In this document: positions 16,720 to 25,034 of the stretch, in pieces
Layout: every line of letters starts with the position of its first letter
How positions within the stretch are numbered: position 1 is the stretch's first letter
Source of the DNA: Chitinophaga japonensis
GTDB taxonomy: Bacteria > Bacteroidota > Bacteroidia > Chitinophagales > Chitinophagaceae
Length of the DNA: 64,000 nucleotides
Assembly: GCF_007830125.1 (NCBI RefSeq)
Contig: NZ_VLLG01000002.1
Location: forward strand, 630,985 to 694,984
Direction: 5' to 3'
The notes under the pieces: model-generated
What the model was told of the DNA's origin: nothing
The model's database searches: none
The model's input: the letters and a program-made list of their open reading frames with translations, nothing else
Made by a program: the position numbers and the translations under genes

Positions 16720-19209
16720 CTATTCGATTTCCGCTGTTGCGTGCCCTTCAACTTCAATATCTGCTATTGCCTCAACATTATTTATAGCAGCAATATCTGA
16801 ATACAATCTGTTACTTGCTCTTGACGTGGGTAATTCAGTAATCGTTAAAACGAGAGAGAATTTATGCAGTGACTGCTCCAGATGGGTTTTATGCGATTCT
16901 GGAATATCATTCTTTGCTACACACCTTATTGCAAGTGAAACTTTATTACCTAGCTCTGCGATCTGTTCTCCTGAAACATTATGATCTATTTGCTGAACGT
17001 TTGAAAACAATCGATTATCTACACCAAAGAAATCATCAGACCAACTCATGCCACTTTTTATTATGTAATCTCCTGTCTGCGTCCCCTTTTTATTATTTCT
17101 CCTATCATCTTTTTTGCCCATTTCACTTGCATCTATTGGTTTAAATATCCCAAAGGTTATTTGCAGCGGTAAATAGGATAAATGATTTTCCCTAATAGGA
17201 AGAAAGCTATAACAAAGAGTACCTTTGAAATTTAATTTATTGCCACTCTTATTTATATATTCTGGCAATGAAATTATTATTGTTTGTAACTCTTCAGGCT
17301 TAATCTCACTTTCAATAACAAATGTTATTGAATTATCATCTGTAGCCGTAAGTACATTGCTATAGGGCCTCCCGAAACCGGTTAATTTCCTAAATAGATT
17401 TATTGGGAAGCCTCTGAATGGTATAGGTGGGTTAGTATACGTACCAACTGGAGCATCGGCTGAATTGATTAGTAACGCCTTTACAGTTTGTGTTCTAAAA
17501 ACTGGATATTCTTTCAATATCTGTGCAGCTAAAGAAGTGATTAACGGGGCGGCCAAACTTGTACCACAACTTCTTGAAAAAAATCTCTGTCCGTTGGGTT
17601 CTATAGGTGACCGCAGAACCTCCATCCCTGCCTCATGTCGAAACAAGTCCCCTCCTTCAAATACGAGATCTGGTTTATTAAGATGTTTGTTTTTTTGAGA
17701 TCGTAGAAATTCTGATCCATTCACAGATTGTTCATAATCATAGTGGAATTTTCGTGTGTAATATGCGGGGAATTCCTCTGCCGGTGTGATATCAGAATTA
17801 AGAGTTCCTTCGAGATTTCCGGCTAACGCTCCAATAGACACATTATTCAAGGATTCAGATGGCTCCGAAATGTTGGTTGATTCACAACTATGTATTTCAC
17901 TGCCATTGTCTAAAGAATAAAAAACAGTTGGGTATTCGTGAGAGTTGTGAGTTTCCTCTATTAATTCCCTAAGCCTTTGTTCTGAAATATTCCCCACTGA
18001 AATGAAAATCAATAAATCCCTTTCAAAGGCCAATTTATCAAGCAGATAAGCATAGTCACTAAAAGGTTTATTATATCCCTTTGGCATTGGGTCATTTAAC
18101 GATAAATTAAATAGCCTCACTCCATGACTAATATTAGCCGCTTTAATTGCCTCAACGAGCTGTATAATATTTAAATTATCATTGTCATTTTGAATAGCTT
18201 TTATGATTGCAAGTTTAGCTTTTGCCTCATAATTTTCTTTAATTTCAATTAAAAATTCTTGTCCTAAGGCAACTAAGCTACCTACCGCAGTTCCGTGCCC
18301 GCTATCGTCAATTAAAGCAGCCGTGTTTGTAAGATCAATTAAAACAGGGGAAATGCAAGGTCTAAGAGGCGCGATGGGAAAGAAACCCGTATCTATTACA
18401 CCAACCACTGGCAAATTTTCTGCCACGGTGATATTAAATCCGTAGTCTCTTCGTTCTTCCCCATATACACCAGGCCTTCTTCTTTCCGTACGTGTACTTG
18501 TGACAGTTTTAACTATATCAAAATTATTTGCAATTTCTTCAATATCTTCTTTTCGTAAATTTTGAACTTCAATAATCTCTGTCGTTATTTCGGTTTGGTA
18601 TACTGTCTTATCTCTATCTCTCAAATAAGTTAATAGTGATGTATATATATCGTTAGCGGCTCTATTTTGCGGTGGGATAAGACTGAGAGAGGAAACTTCA
18701 GTAGAATACGATTTAATTCTTCTTTTACTGGAAAAAAATTTAAAGTCATTTATTAAGGCAATCAAATTATACTCCTTCCCCTGGTATGTTTCAGTAAGTG
18801 GACTATCATAAAATAACTCAACATGAGATATGAAGGTTTTGAATAATTCGGTATCCGCGATTTCAAAAAGTACACTTTTGTTAAAGTCCTCATAGGAGGA
18901 CACAAGCAAGCCATACTTTTTATAAAACTCCTTTTTTAAACTGTCATTAAATATTTTATAGAATCGTATAAAAACCAGATCTATAATCGCAGGTACATTG
19001 AGATTTCTTTGCCTTTGGTCGTTTCTTTGTTTTCTTTCTGTATAAAATATAGCATGCGCTCGCCTTAATCTATCTTGCTGCGTTTGGCTTGGAGTTCTCG
19101 AAGGTTCTAACTCTTGATCGTCATTACTAGTGGATTGAACGTTCCTGGATTTATTGAAGCCATCATTTCTGCCAGTTTCATTTCTAAGGTATAGATGCTT
19201 ATTAGCCAT
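16720..19209 (-). CDS. S8 subtilisin-like protease, IetS-like
   Basis: The protein has 829 residues counted from the ATG at 19207-19209 (MANKHLYLRNETG); a TTG two codons earlier is also possible. There is no signal peptide, so it is cytoplasmic. Residues 1-260 are a non-catalytic, charged helical region. The subtilase domain has the full triad: Asp273 in VVGVIDTGF, His305 in DDSGHGTAVG and Ser551 in SCGTSLAAP, with oxyanion Asn407 in ISVGN. The C-terminal 230 residues are beta-rich and may bind substrate. Size and architecture match IetS-type subtilases that act with an AAA+ partner. It is the first gene of a protease-RT operon, with a terminator separating it from the upstream regulator gene. 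Confidence 0.85.
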   Translation of the reverse strand: MANKHLYLRNETGRNDGFNKSRNVQSTSNDDQELEPSRTPSQTQQDRLRRAHAIFYTERKQRNDQRQRNLNVPAIIDLVFIRFYKIFNDSLKKEFYKKYGLLVSSYEDFNKSVLFEIADTELFKTFISHVELFYDSPLTETYQGKEYNLIALINDFKFFSSKRRIKSYSTEVSSLSLIPPQNRAANDIYTSLLTYLRDRDKTVYQTEITTEIIEVQNLRKEDIEEIANNFDIVKTVTSTRTERRRPGVYGEERRDYGFNITVAENLPVVGVIDTGFFPIAPLRPCISPVLIDLTNTAALIDDSGHGTAVGSLVALGQEFLIEIKENYEAKAKLAIIKAIQNDNDNLNIIQLVEAIKAANISHGVRLFNLSLNDPMPKGYNKPFSDYAYLLDKLAFERDLLIFISVGNISEQRLRELIEETHNSHEYPTVFYSLDNGSEIHSCESTNISEPSESLNNVSIGALAGNLEGTLNSDITPAEEFPAYYTRKFHYDYEQSVNGSEFLRSQKNKHLNKPDLVFEGGDLFRHEAGMEVLRSPIEPNGQRFFSRSCGTSLAAPLITSLAAQILKEYPVFRTQTVKALLINSADAPVGTYTNPPIPFRGFPINLFRKLTGFGRPYSNVLTATDDNSITFVIESEIKPEELQTIIISLPEYINKSGNKLNFKGTLCYSFLPIRENHLSYLPLQITFGIFKPIDASEMGKKDDRRNNKKGTQTGDYIIKSGMSWSDDFFGVDNRLFSNVQQIDHNVSGEQIAELGNKVSLAIRCVAKNDIPESHKTHLEQSLHKFSLVLTITELPTSRASNRLYSDIAAINNVEAIADIEVEGHATAEIE

Positions 19210-19260
19210 ACTCAATAGCTTAGGGGTGTTAGTTTTGTTGTGATGAGTATAATCAGCACT

Positions 19261-19286
19261 AATTAAAAAACCACTGTTTCCAGTGG
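19261..19286 (-). terminator. Terminator of the XRE regulator gene
   Basis: On the minus strand CCACTG-GAAA-CAGTGG (19286-19271) is followed by TTTTTTAATT. It ends the XRE gene and implies that the subtilase-RT operon has its own promoter in 19210-19260, where I see no clear -7 box. Confidence 0.85.
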
Positions 19287-19306
19287 CTAACTAATTATAA
19301 ACAATG

Positions 19307-19732
19307 TTATTTCTTTTTATCAACCAATTTTTCCAGCAGGACAATTTTTTCCTCCTTTTCCTTTAACAGCCGCTCGTACAATTTCTTATTTTCCTCCAAT
19401 ACCTCCATCCATTTATCAACAGGATTAAAGGTAAGGGTGCAATTATTATTTATTGAACCGGCATTGTCATGCAAAGTGCTTGATATAATATTAATAGCTG
19501 CTTCCTCACTGAAGTTCTTTATGGCATCCACTGGAACCTTCAGGATTTTAGCGACCTGTTCTAATATATCCGGTTCTATTGTTTCTTTTTGTTCTAATAA
19601 GGATACTTTCTTCTGCGTCCAATCTTCCCCCAACTCATAGGCCAAGGCTTCCTGCTTAATACCCAGCATTTCCCTAAAACGCTTGATGTTCCTTCCTTCA
19701 TGTACTTTATTCGGCATATCAGTATTTGTCAT
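19307..19732 (-). CDS. XRE-family regulator with coiled-coil tail
   Basis: The protein has 141 residues. Residues 12-68 form a helix-turn-helix domain (GRNIKRFREMLGIKQEALAYELG, recognition helix around TQKKVSLLEQ). A linker rich in Asn follows, and the last 35 residues are a coiled coil (EENKKLYERLLKEKEEKIVL), giving a likely dimer. It lies upstream of the defence-like operon in the same direction but has its own terminator, and it is divergent from the SWIM gene. It could control the island's cargo or the 19888 gene. Related regulators are frequent in Bacteroidota islands. Confidence 0.85.
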   Translation of the reverse strand: MTNTDMPNKVHEGRNIKRFREMLGIKQEALAYELGEDWTQKKVSLLEQKETIEPDILEQVAKILKVPVDAIKNFSEEAAINIISSTLHDNAGSINNNCTLTFNPVDKWMEVLEENKKLYERLLKEKEEKIVLLEKLVDKKK

Positions 19733-19736
19733 GGTG

Positions 19737-19744
19737 CAAATTTA
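19737..19744 (-). promoter_or_regulatory. Candidate -7 box of the XRE gene
   Basis: TAAATTTG on the minus strand fits TAnnTTTG and ends only 4 bp before the ATG, which would make the message almost leaderless. No matching -33 box at 19-20 bp. Weak. Confidence 0.3.
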
Positions 19745-19887
19745 ACCTTTTTAAACAAGTGGTAATATACGCAAAATTTGAATAAAATACCGCTAGCCTA
19801 TGCCTTTTCACTCCTAAAAAATGCTGATAACGAATTGAATATGAAATTATTATGGGTTTATTTCGGGAGTAATCTAAACCTCACCAC

Positions 19888-21156
19888 ATGGCAACCCATA
19901 AAAACACAAAGACACAAAGTATCGGACTGCGCAATTCATCCGAACCCTTCACCATCTACTTAGACGCTGAACCCTATATATTAACCGATGATGCATTAAA
20001 AAGACAGGTGGATGAACGCCTGCAAAGAAAACGGGAATGGTTCTACCCCAAGCTAAAGTTTATTTCTATGGCAGACACTACTTTGAAGATGCGGCTTACC
20101 TTCCGGGACGTATCCCATGAAATGACTGTAGACATCGAACCGGATAAACTGCACATTTCCTGCACCTGCGGCCAGCAGGTTGAAACGCTTTGCCTGCATA
20201 CATACAAAGCATTAGAAAGGATAATGGGCTATCATAGCACAGACTATTTTAAAGAATATCGCCCCAACGGTTTAATGGAAATAGCGGCCAACCATTCAAT
20301 GTATTTTGATAGGAAAGTGACAGATCAGGGTATCGACGTTAAACCAAAACCCAATTTAGGCAGCGTGTATCAATTAGCCGATAAGATGGAAGGCATCCCG
20401 TTTGGTGAAGTACTGAAATTGCCACCGGCCCCACCGGAACAAAAAGCAAGAGATACAGCAATTACCTATATCCTCGTAAGCCATTTCAGGAACAGGTACC
20501 TCACGTTCCTGCTGCCCTGTTTAGGCGTTTTGAACAAATCACAAGATAATATTAAGGCGTTCCATCACTTCATTAGTGGTACGGAGAAGGAATACGACCC
20601 ATTTTTAACTGAAGATCAAAGAACGCTGAATAAGTTATGCTATGAAATGTGGCAGCAGGTTGAAATGCAGTCCGGTTCATTGCTCGAAAGCGAACCGGGG
20701 CAGGAGCGTTCGCCCGCTGGTATTTTCGGCCTGTGGGAAAAGGCAATGCCTTTGCTATTGCAACAGGAATTTATTTACAGCTATGGTCTATATAATAAGC
20801 GGGAATTAAAAGGGAAACCGCAAAGGGCAAGGATTGAACGTATTACCCTTGTGAAAGACAGGCCGCACCTTCACTTTCAACTTTTGGATAAAGGCCCGCT
20901 TTATCAGCTACAAATGAAAGTTGCGATAAGGGACAGGAATATTTACAAATACAATACGGAAACGACCTTTTTTGTAGAAGAAGATAAAAAGTTCTACCTG
21001 CTGGCTTCTTTACGGGATGGCGGTATAGCGGAATGGATGCGCAGAGCAGGCTGTCATATAACCGTTTTTAAAGAACATTTTTGGGATTTTGAGCAAGAAT
21101 GCTTAGACCAGCTCCGGGAATGCTATGCCGTTACCACCGTTTTAGCCTGTAAGTAA
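19888..21156 (+). CDS. SWIM zinc-finger protein without helicase domain
   Basis: The protein has 422 residues. A SWIM motif CTCGQQVETLCLHTYKAL (CxC...CxH, about residues 91-105) is clear. The rest resembles the N-terminal part of SWIM-type SNF2 helicases of Bacteroidota (RPHLHFQLLDKGPLYQL, TTFFVEEDKKFYLLASLRD), but the protein ends where the helicase would start. It is either a natural stand-alone member or a shortened one; the stop is clean and a new gene follows after 41 bp. SWIM fingers bind DNA or protein. The role in the island is unknown. It is probably co-transcribed with the HEPN gene. Confidence 0.75.
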   Translation: MATHKNTKTQSIGLRNSSEPFTIYLDAEPYILTDDALKRQVDERLQRKREWFYPKLKFISMADTTLKMRLTFRDVSHEMTVDIEPDKLHISCTCGQQVETLCLHTYKALERIMGYHSTDYFKEYRPNGLMEIAANHSMYFDRKVTDQGIDVKPKPNLGSVYQLADKMEGIPFGEVLKLPPAPPEQKARDTAITYILVSHFRNRYLTFLLPCLGVLNKSQDNIKAFHHFISGTEKEYDPFLTEDQRTLNKLCYEMWQQVEMQSGSLLESEPGQERSPAGIFGLWEKAMPLLLQQEFIYSYGLYNKRELKGKPQRARIERITLVKDRPHLHFQLLDKGPLYQLQMKVAIRDRNIYKYNTETTFFVEEDKKFYLLASLRDGGIAEWMRRAGCHITVFKEHFWDFEQECLDQLRECYAVTTVLACK

Positions 21157-21197
21157 ACAGCACAAGCTGGTTTTTGTAAACTCAAAACTGTATTGTT

Positions 21198-22100
21198 ATG
21201 AACATCGGAGGACACAACCACAGGATAGAATATACAACCAATGTATTTATCAATGCCGGTGCAGATACCGCAGAATTAAGGAACTGGAAGGAAAAAATAA
21301 TTTCCATAGCTACACAGATACCGGACAAGGCAGATGCCCTAACGCCGATTATCCAGCTTATTGTTGCGGCCATTGCGCCAGCCAAAATATACATGATAAA
21401 ACATGATGCCATTGAAGGAATGGAGGAAGAAGCATTTATTGACCTGTTAGTAGTAGTTTCCGGAAAGAGTAACATACCATTCAAAGAGCTGGAACCTGTA
21501 TTGGAAATGGCCTACTTAAAAGATCGGCGGGTTTGCTGCTCCCTGCATGGGGAAAGCAATGTAATTGAAGGTTTACGAACCGGGCACATATTCTATTCAC
21601 TTCACTGCATTCCTGAAAATCTCGTGTATGATGATAAGTCGGCTGTATATCCGATAGCAACGCCCGTTGCTATGCAGGAAATGAAAACCCGGATACAACA
21701 GCAATTTTCCTTAACATTTAAAAAAGCCCTCGACTTTAATAAAAGCGCTATTTTCCTGTATGAAAAGACCCGCTCCCAGATTATTACATTTTTATTACAC
21801 CAAGCGGTGGAACTTACTTACAGGGGTATTTTGCAGTGCCTGAACGGGTATGATAAGAAAACGCACGAGATACGTGCTTTAAAAAAACATGCCCGCCGGT
21901 GCGCCCCGCAGTTGAACTGTTTTTTTCCCGATAACACAGAAGAAGAAAAGCGGTTGCTGGACATACTGGAAAATGCTTATCTGAAAGCCCGGTATGAAGA
22001 TCAGTACCCCGTACCGGAAAATGATCTTTCATTACTTTTTCGGAAAGTAATGCAGTTACAGCAGGCAGCTACAAAGATTATTGAGGAAAAGACTGCCTGA
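21198..22100 (+). CDS. NTase-like / HEPN fusion protein
   Basis: The protein has 300 residues. The N-terminal half has the layout of a nucleotidyltransferase-like domain (AKIYMIKHDA, then FIDLLVVVSGK), but the GS-x-D-D signature is degraded, so it is probably not catalytic. The C-terminal half is a HEPN domain: FLLHQAVELTYRGIL (core helix), RALKKH (fits Rx4-6H, about residues 226-231), and AYLKARYEDQYP. HEPN/MNT proteins are often RNases and their nucleotidyl-modifying antitoxins; a single-chain fusion with a worn-out NTase is common in Bacteroidota islands. Whether it cuts RNA is not decided by sequence. Confidence 0.75.
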   Translation: MNIGGHNHRIEYTTNVFINAGADTAELRNWKEKIISIATQIPDKADALTPIIQLIVAAIAPAKIYMIKHDAIEGMEEEAFIDLLVVVSGKSNIPFKELEPVLEMAYLKDRRVCCSLHGESNVIEGLRTGHIFYSLHCIPENLVYDDKSAVYPIATPVAMQEMKTRIQQQFSLTFKKALDFNKSAIFLYEKTRSQIITFLLHQAVELTYRGILQCLNGYDKKTHEIRALKKHARRCAPQLNCFFPDNTEEEKRLLDILENAYLKARYEDQYPVPENDLSLLFRKVMQLQQAATKIIEEKTA

Positions 22101-22107
22101 AATTATA

Positions 22108-22824
22108 CTATTCATTTTGTCTTTTAATTTGGGATAACCATTTGTCTATTTCATTCATCACTTCAAGCGCATCTTTCTCCGGGTAGTATTTCTGCATATA
22201 TTCTGTAAACCGGGCCTTTGTCTTAATATCTTCCCACTCCAATACAGTAAGGCTTAGCATGGGCCATTTCTTTGTTTGCTGCATAAACCCATACAACGGC
22301 AGGTAAGGCGGAGCCAGATAAAAAGAATTTTCTATCAGTTCATCATATAAGGGTTTGTTGAAAGCCCTTTTCATATCCCGCACCACGTCATAGACAATAC
22401 GGAACCTGCTGCCTTGCCGCACGGTAACGGCCAAATCGGGCATCCCCTTATCCTGAAAGAAAATGTACATATAATCAATAAAACCTTCTTCCGTTATATC
22501 ACACAGGTCTTTGCTGTAATAGCCATATTCTTTTTTAAACAGGTCTAACGAAAAATCCTGCTGGTTCTTATCAATAATAAAATCAATTACCTCATTTTCC
22601 TTCTTGATAATATCCTCAATGGTAGGGCCTCCGCTTAGTCCTGCTGCCGTTAAAAAATACCGGGGTTTTGAGAATAACTCGAAGTAATAGCTTTTAAAGA
22701 ATATGGTTTTTCTGTCAAATGTTACCTGTACATATAACGGGTAAGTGATCTTTCCATGAAAGGACACCTGTTTAAGCCGGTCGTTAAAGTACGTTTTGTA
22801 ACTAACCTTATATGTTTTAGTCAT
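22108..22824 (-). CDS. Island protein of unknown function
   Basis: The protein has 238 residues. Residues 1-50 form beta strands with the flavour of an arm-type DNA-binding domain (HGKITYPLYVQVTFDRKTIFFKS), and the rest is helical. It is convergent with the HEPN gene (7 bp) and divergent from the recombinase unit. No integrase catalytic residues (R-H-R-Y) are present, so it is not a tyrosine recombinase. I do not recognise a named family; a DNA-binding regulator or excision helper would fit the site. Confidence 0.6.
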   Translation of the reverse strand: MTKTYKVSYKTYFNDRLKQVSFHGKITYPLYVQVTFDRKTIFFKSYYFELFSKPRYFLTAAGLSGGPTIEDIIKKENEVIDFIIDKNQQDFSLDLFKKEYGYYSKDLCDITEEGFIDYMYIFFQDKGMPDLAVTVRQGSRFRIVYDVVRDMKRAFNKPLYDELIENSFYLAPPYLPLYGFMQQTKKWPMLSLTVLEWEDIKTKARFTEYMQKYYPEKDALEVMNEIDKWLSQIKRQNE

Positions 22825-22921
22825 TTTTGGCTTCTTTTGAATGCATTTGAGCTGAAAAATGTTTGTACAAAAAAAATATTGTTACAAATTATATCAAAAC
22901 ATATTAAATAGCATCAATAAT

Positions 22922-22973
22922 GGTAAATTTCGGTAAAAAACGACAATTTTCATAAAATGTTTTGGTAAAAAAC
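22922..22973. repeat. Direct repeats GGTAAAAAAC in divergent control region
   Basis: GGTAAA occurs at 22922, 22932 and 22964, with the 10-mer GGTAAAAAAC identical at 22932-22941 and 22964-22973, spaced 32 bp (about three helical turns). They lie in the AT-rich 241-bp gap between the divergent genes at 22824 and 23066, so they could be operators for both. Confidence 0.45.
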
Positions 22974-23065
22974 AAATTATCAAACTTAAATTTCTTATAT
23001 TAGCTTTTGATAAGTGTTCTCTTGCCCAAAGGGATATTGTGAAATTGATAAACGTGGTAGTGCAA

Positions 23066-23224
23066 ATGGAAAAAATTAGACCAGAGAAGGCAGCCGAAAT
23101 GCTGCGAAAGAAAGGGCTTGATGTAACTGTAGAGCAGGCAGCGGCCATCCTTGAATTTATGCGTAAATTGGCTAACATCATTGTTGCCCATTATTTAGAA
23201 AAACAGCGTAAACGGTGTAAGTAA
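23066..23224 (+). CDS. Small helical protein next to the recombinase
   Basis: The protein has 52 residues counted from ATG 23066 (MEKIRPEKAAEMLRKKG). It is entirely charged and helical: EQAAAILEFMRKLANIIVAHYL looks like an amphipathic helix. Small proteins with this pattern (PEKAxEML..KG..VT.EQA..IL.FM..LA) recur in Bacteroidota mobile elements. It lies 34 bp upstream of the serine recombinase in the same direction and may be a directionality or regulatory factor (inference). Confidence 0.7.
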   Translation: MEKIRPEKAAEMLRKKGLDVTVEQAAAILEFMRKLANIIVAHYLEKQRKRCK

Positions 23225-23258
23225 GGAATCTATTTTTTACAATCCAAAGGTTTAGAAA

Positions 23259-25034
23259 ATGAAAATAGCTGATTTGTATATCCGGGTAAGTACCGATGAA
23301 CAGGCGGACAAAGGCTATTCCCAACGGAGCCAGGAAGAACTGCTACGAAAATATTGTGACATCAACAAAATATCCATTCGTAAAGTGATTTTTGAAGATC
23401 ATTCCGCTAAGACCTTTAACCGGCCAGAATGGAAAAAATACCTATTGGAATTAAAGAGGCACAAGGGGCAGGCTGATTTGGTGCTATTTCTTAAATGGGA
23501 CAGGTTTAGCCGCAACGCAGGGGATGCCTACCAAATGATTAACATACTTCGGAAGTTGGGCGTAGAACCGCAGGCCATAGAACAGCCGCTTGACTTATCC
23601 ATACCAGAAAATAAAATGATGCTGGCCTTTTATTTAGCGGCCCCCGAAGTAGAGAACGACAGGCGTGCATTAAATGTTATTCATGGTATGCGCAGGGCAA
23701 GAAAAGAAGGTCGTTACATGGGATTGGCGCCTATCGGTTATGTCAATAAAACAGACGAAGCCGGGAAAAAGTATATTGAACCCCAAGAGCCGCAAGCGGG
23801 TATTATACGTTGGGCATTTGAACAAATAGCAGAAGGGGTATTTAATACTGAACAGGTTTTTAAAATGGCAAAGGAGAAAGGATTTAAGGGGACTAAAAGC
23901 CTTTTCTGGTTTGTTATACGCAATCCTGTTTATTGTGGGAAAATATTTATCGCCAAGTATAAGGACGAAGAAGCGCGGTTTGTAAAAGGCCTGCATGAAC
24001 CTATTATTTCTGAAGCACTGTTTTACCAAGTGCAGGACGTTCTGGATGGCAGGAAAAGAGTGCCTTATCGCCTTAAAATTCTTACCAGTCCCGAATTGCC
24101 GTTACGCGGATTTTTAATTTGTCCGGAATGTGGCAAGCTGTTAACCGGCAGCAAGTCAAAGGGGCTTACCAAGTATTATACCTATTACCATTGCACCACG
24201 GGTTGCACGTGCCGGTTCAGAGCAGATAATGCAAACAGCCTGTTTGTTTATGAACTAAAAAAATACATGCCCCGCCCGGAAATGACAGACCTGTACAAGA
24301 TCACACTTTCTGAAGCATGGTATGACCAGACTAACCATTTACAGAACGACCAAAAGGAACTACAATATCAGATAAAGGAACTGGAAGGGAAGCTCTCATA
24401 CATTCGTGAATTGCTTTCCTCAAAACAAATTGAGCCTGCTGATTTCCGGGAAATGAAAACAGAGTACAGCGCCAAATTGGAGAAGTTGGAAGCCAAACTA
24501 AGCACCTATGATAACGACAAAGTGAATATAAACGACCTGCTGGACAAGGGACTGAACAACCTTTTAAAGCTAGATTGTGCGTATGAAACCGGTGAAATAG
24601 ACAAGAAACGGGAAATCATTAGTTCGATGTATCCCGAAAAATTGAGTTTTGATGGATTTTCATTTCGAACTAACCGCATCAATGAAGCGGTACGCATAAT
24701 ATACATGCTGGGCAAGGCTTTTGGCGAAAATAAAACAGGACAAAATGGTAATAATTCCACTTTGTCCTGTCAAGTCGGGGCGGCAAGATTCGAACTTGCG
24801 ACCTCCTGCTCCCAAAGCAGGCGCGATAACCGGGCTACGCTACGCCCCGAACCTTTTACGAAGCCGGAGCTTCCAGCGGTGAGGGAGGGATTCGAACCCT
24901 CGGTACAGTTTGACCCGTACGCCGGTTTAGCAAACCGGTCCTTTCGGCCTCTCAGGCACCTCACCATCCCCTTGCAAGGGGCTGCAAAAATAGCAATTAT
25001 TTGGAATTATCCAAAAGCATTTGGCGATTTTTGA
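23259..25034 (+). CDS. Large serine recombinase whose frame runs out into host tRNA genes
   Basis: The frame has 591 codons. Residues 1-140 are the resolvase catalytic domain: YIRVSTDEQ with nucleophile Ser11, and LKWDRFSRNAGD. The recombinase domain follows (GLAPIGYVNKT ... NPVYCGKIFIAKYKDEEA), then a zinc ribbon (ICPECGKLL ... YYHCTTGCTC) and a coiled coil (about 350-420). This enzyme should integrate and excise the island. Codons from about 24771 on translate the antisense of tRNA-Pro and tRNA-Ser (GAARFELATSC, GFEPSV), so the last roughly 85 residues come from the host and the natural C-terminus depends on the integration site. The natural end is probably near GENKTGQNGN. Catalytic parts look intact. 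Confidence 0.88.
   Translation: MKIADLYIRVSTDEQADKGYSQRSQEELLRKYCDINKISIRKVIFEDHSAKTFNRPEWKKYLLELKRHKGQADLVLFLKWDRFSRNAGDAYQMINILRKLGVEPQAIEQPLDLSIPENKMMLAFYLAAPEVENDRRALNVIHGMRRARKEGRYMGLAPIGYVNKTDEAGKKYIEPQEPQAGIIRWAFEQIAEGVFNTEQVFKMAKEKGFKGTKSLFWFVIRNPVYCGKIFIAKYKDEEARFVKGLHEPIISEALFYQVQDVLDGRKRVPYRLKILTSPELPLRGFLICPECGKLLTGSKSKGLTKYYTYYHCTTGCTCRFRADNANSLFVYELKKYMPRPEMTDLYKITLSEAWYDQTNHLQNDQKELQYQIKELEGKLSYIRELLSSKQIEPADFREMKTEYSAKLEKLEAKLSTYDNDKVNINDLLDKGLNNLLKLDCAYETGEIDKKREIISSMYPEKLSFDGFSFRTNRINEAVRIIYMLGKAFGENKTGQNGNNSTLSCQVGAARFELATSCSQSRRDNRATLRPEPFTKPELPAVREGFEPSVQFDPYAGLANRSFRPLRHLTIPLQGAAKIAIIWNYPKAFGDF
24735..24770. other. 10-bp inverted repeat at the right island end
   Basis: ACAGGACAAA (24735-24744) and TTTGTCCTGT (24761-24770) are exact inverted copies 16 bp apart, immediately before tRNA-Pro and inside the end of the recombinase gene. 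No T-run follows. The position fits a recombinase-binding attR half-site. Confidence 0.45.
24775..24849 (-). tRNA. tRNA-Pro (UGG)
   Basis: The 7-bp acceptor stem (24843-24849 with 24776-24782) is perfect. The anticodon stem-loop CCTGC-TTTGGGA-GCAGG gives anticodon TGG, and the T-loop TTCGAAT is standard. CCA is not encoded, as is usual here. It is the second gene of a leftward tRNA-Ser/tRNA-Pro unit and abuts the island. Confidence 0.95.
24877..24965 (-). tRNA. tRNA-Ser (GCU)
   Basis: The 89-nt gene has a long variable arm, as in all tRNA-Ser. Acceptor GGTGAGG pairs with CCTCACC, discriminator is G, and the anticodon loop TTGCTAA gives GCT. It is 27 bp upstream of tRNA-Pro. Confidence 0.95.

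Larger units (their letters stand above)
10627..24774. mobile_element. Mobilizable genomic island with serine recombinase (ends approximate)
   Basis: The block between the stranded terminator and tRNA-Pro carries primase-like, MobC-like, relaxase and large serine recombinase genes plus accessory cargo. Base composition is visibly more A/T-rich than in the flanks, most of all at 13.9-19.8 kb. No conjugation channel (Tra/VirB) genes are seen, so this is a mobilizable rather than self-transmissible element. The right end is close to 24735-24775, since tRNA-Pro beyond it is intact. The left end lies between 10627 and 10787. I could not find a long direct repeat, which fits serine recombinases because they leave very short cores. 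Confidence 0.8.

Noticed and set aside
16720..19209. Subtilase as a secreted nutritional protease
   Set aside because: There is no signal peptide or T9SS sorting domain. The N-terminus is a long charged helical region and the gene is in an operon with an RT inside a mobile island.
22108..22824. Tyrosine integrase, suggested by an arm-domain-like N-terminus
   Set aside because: No catalytic Arg, His or Tyr motifs are present; the serine recombinase at 23259 is enough to explain integration.
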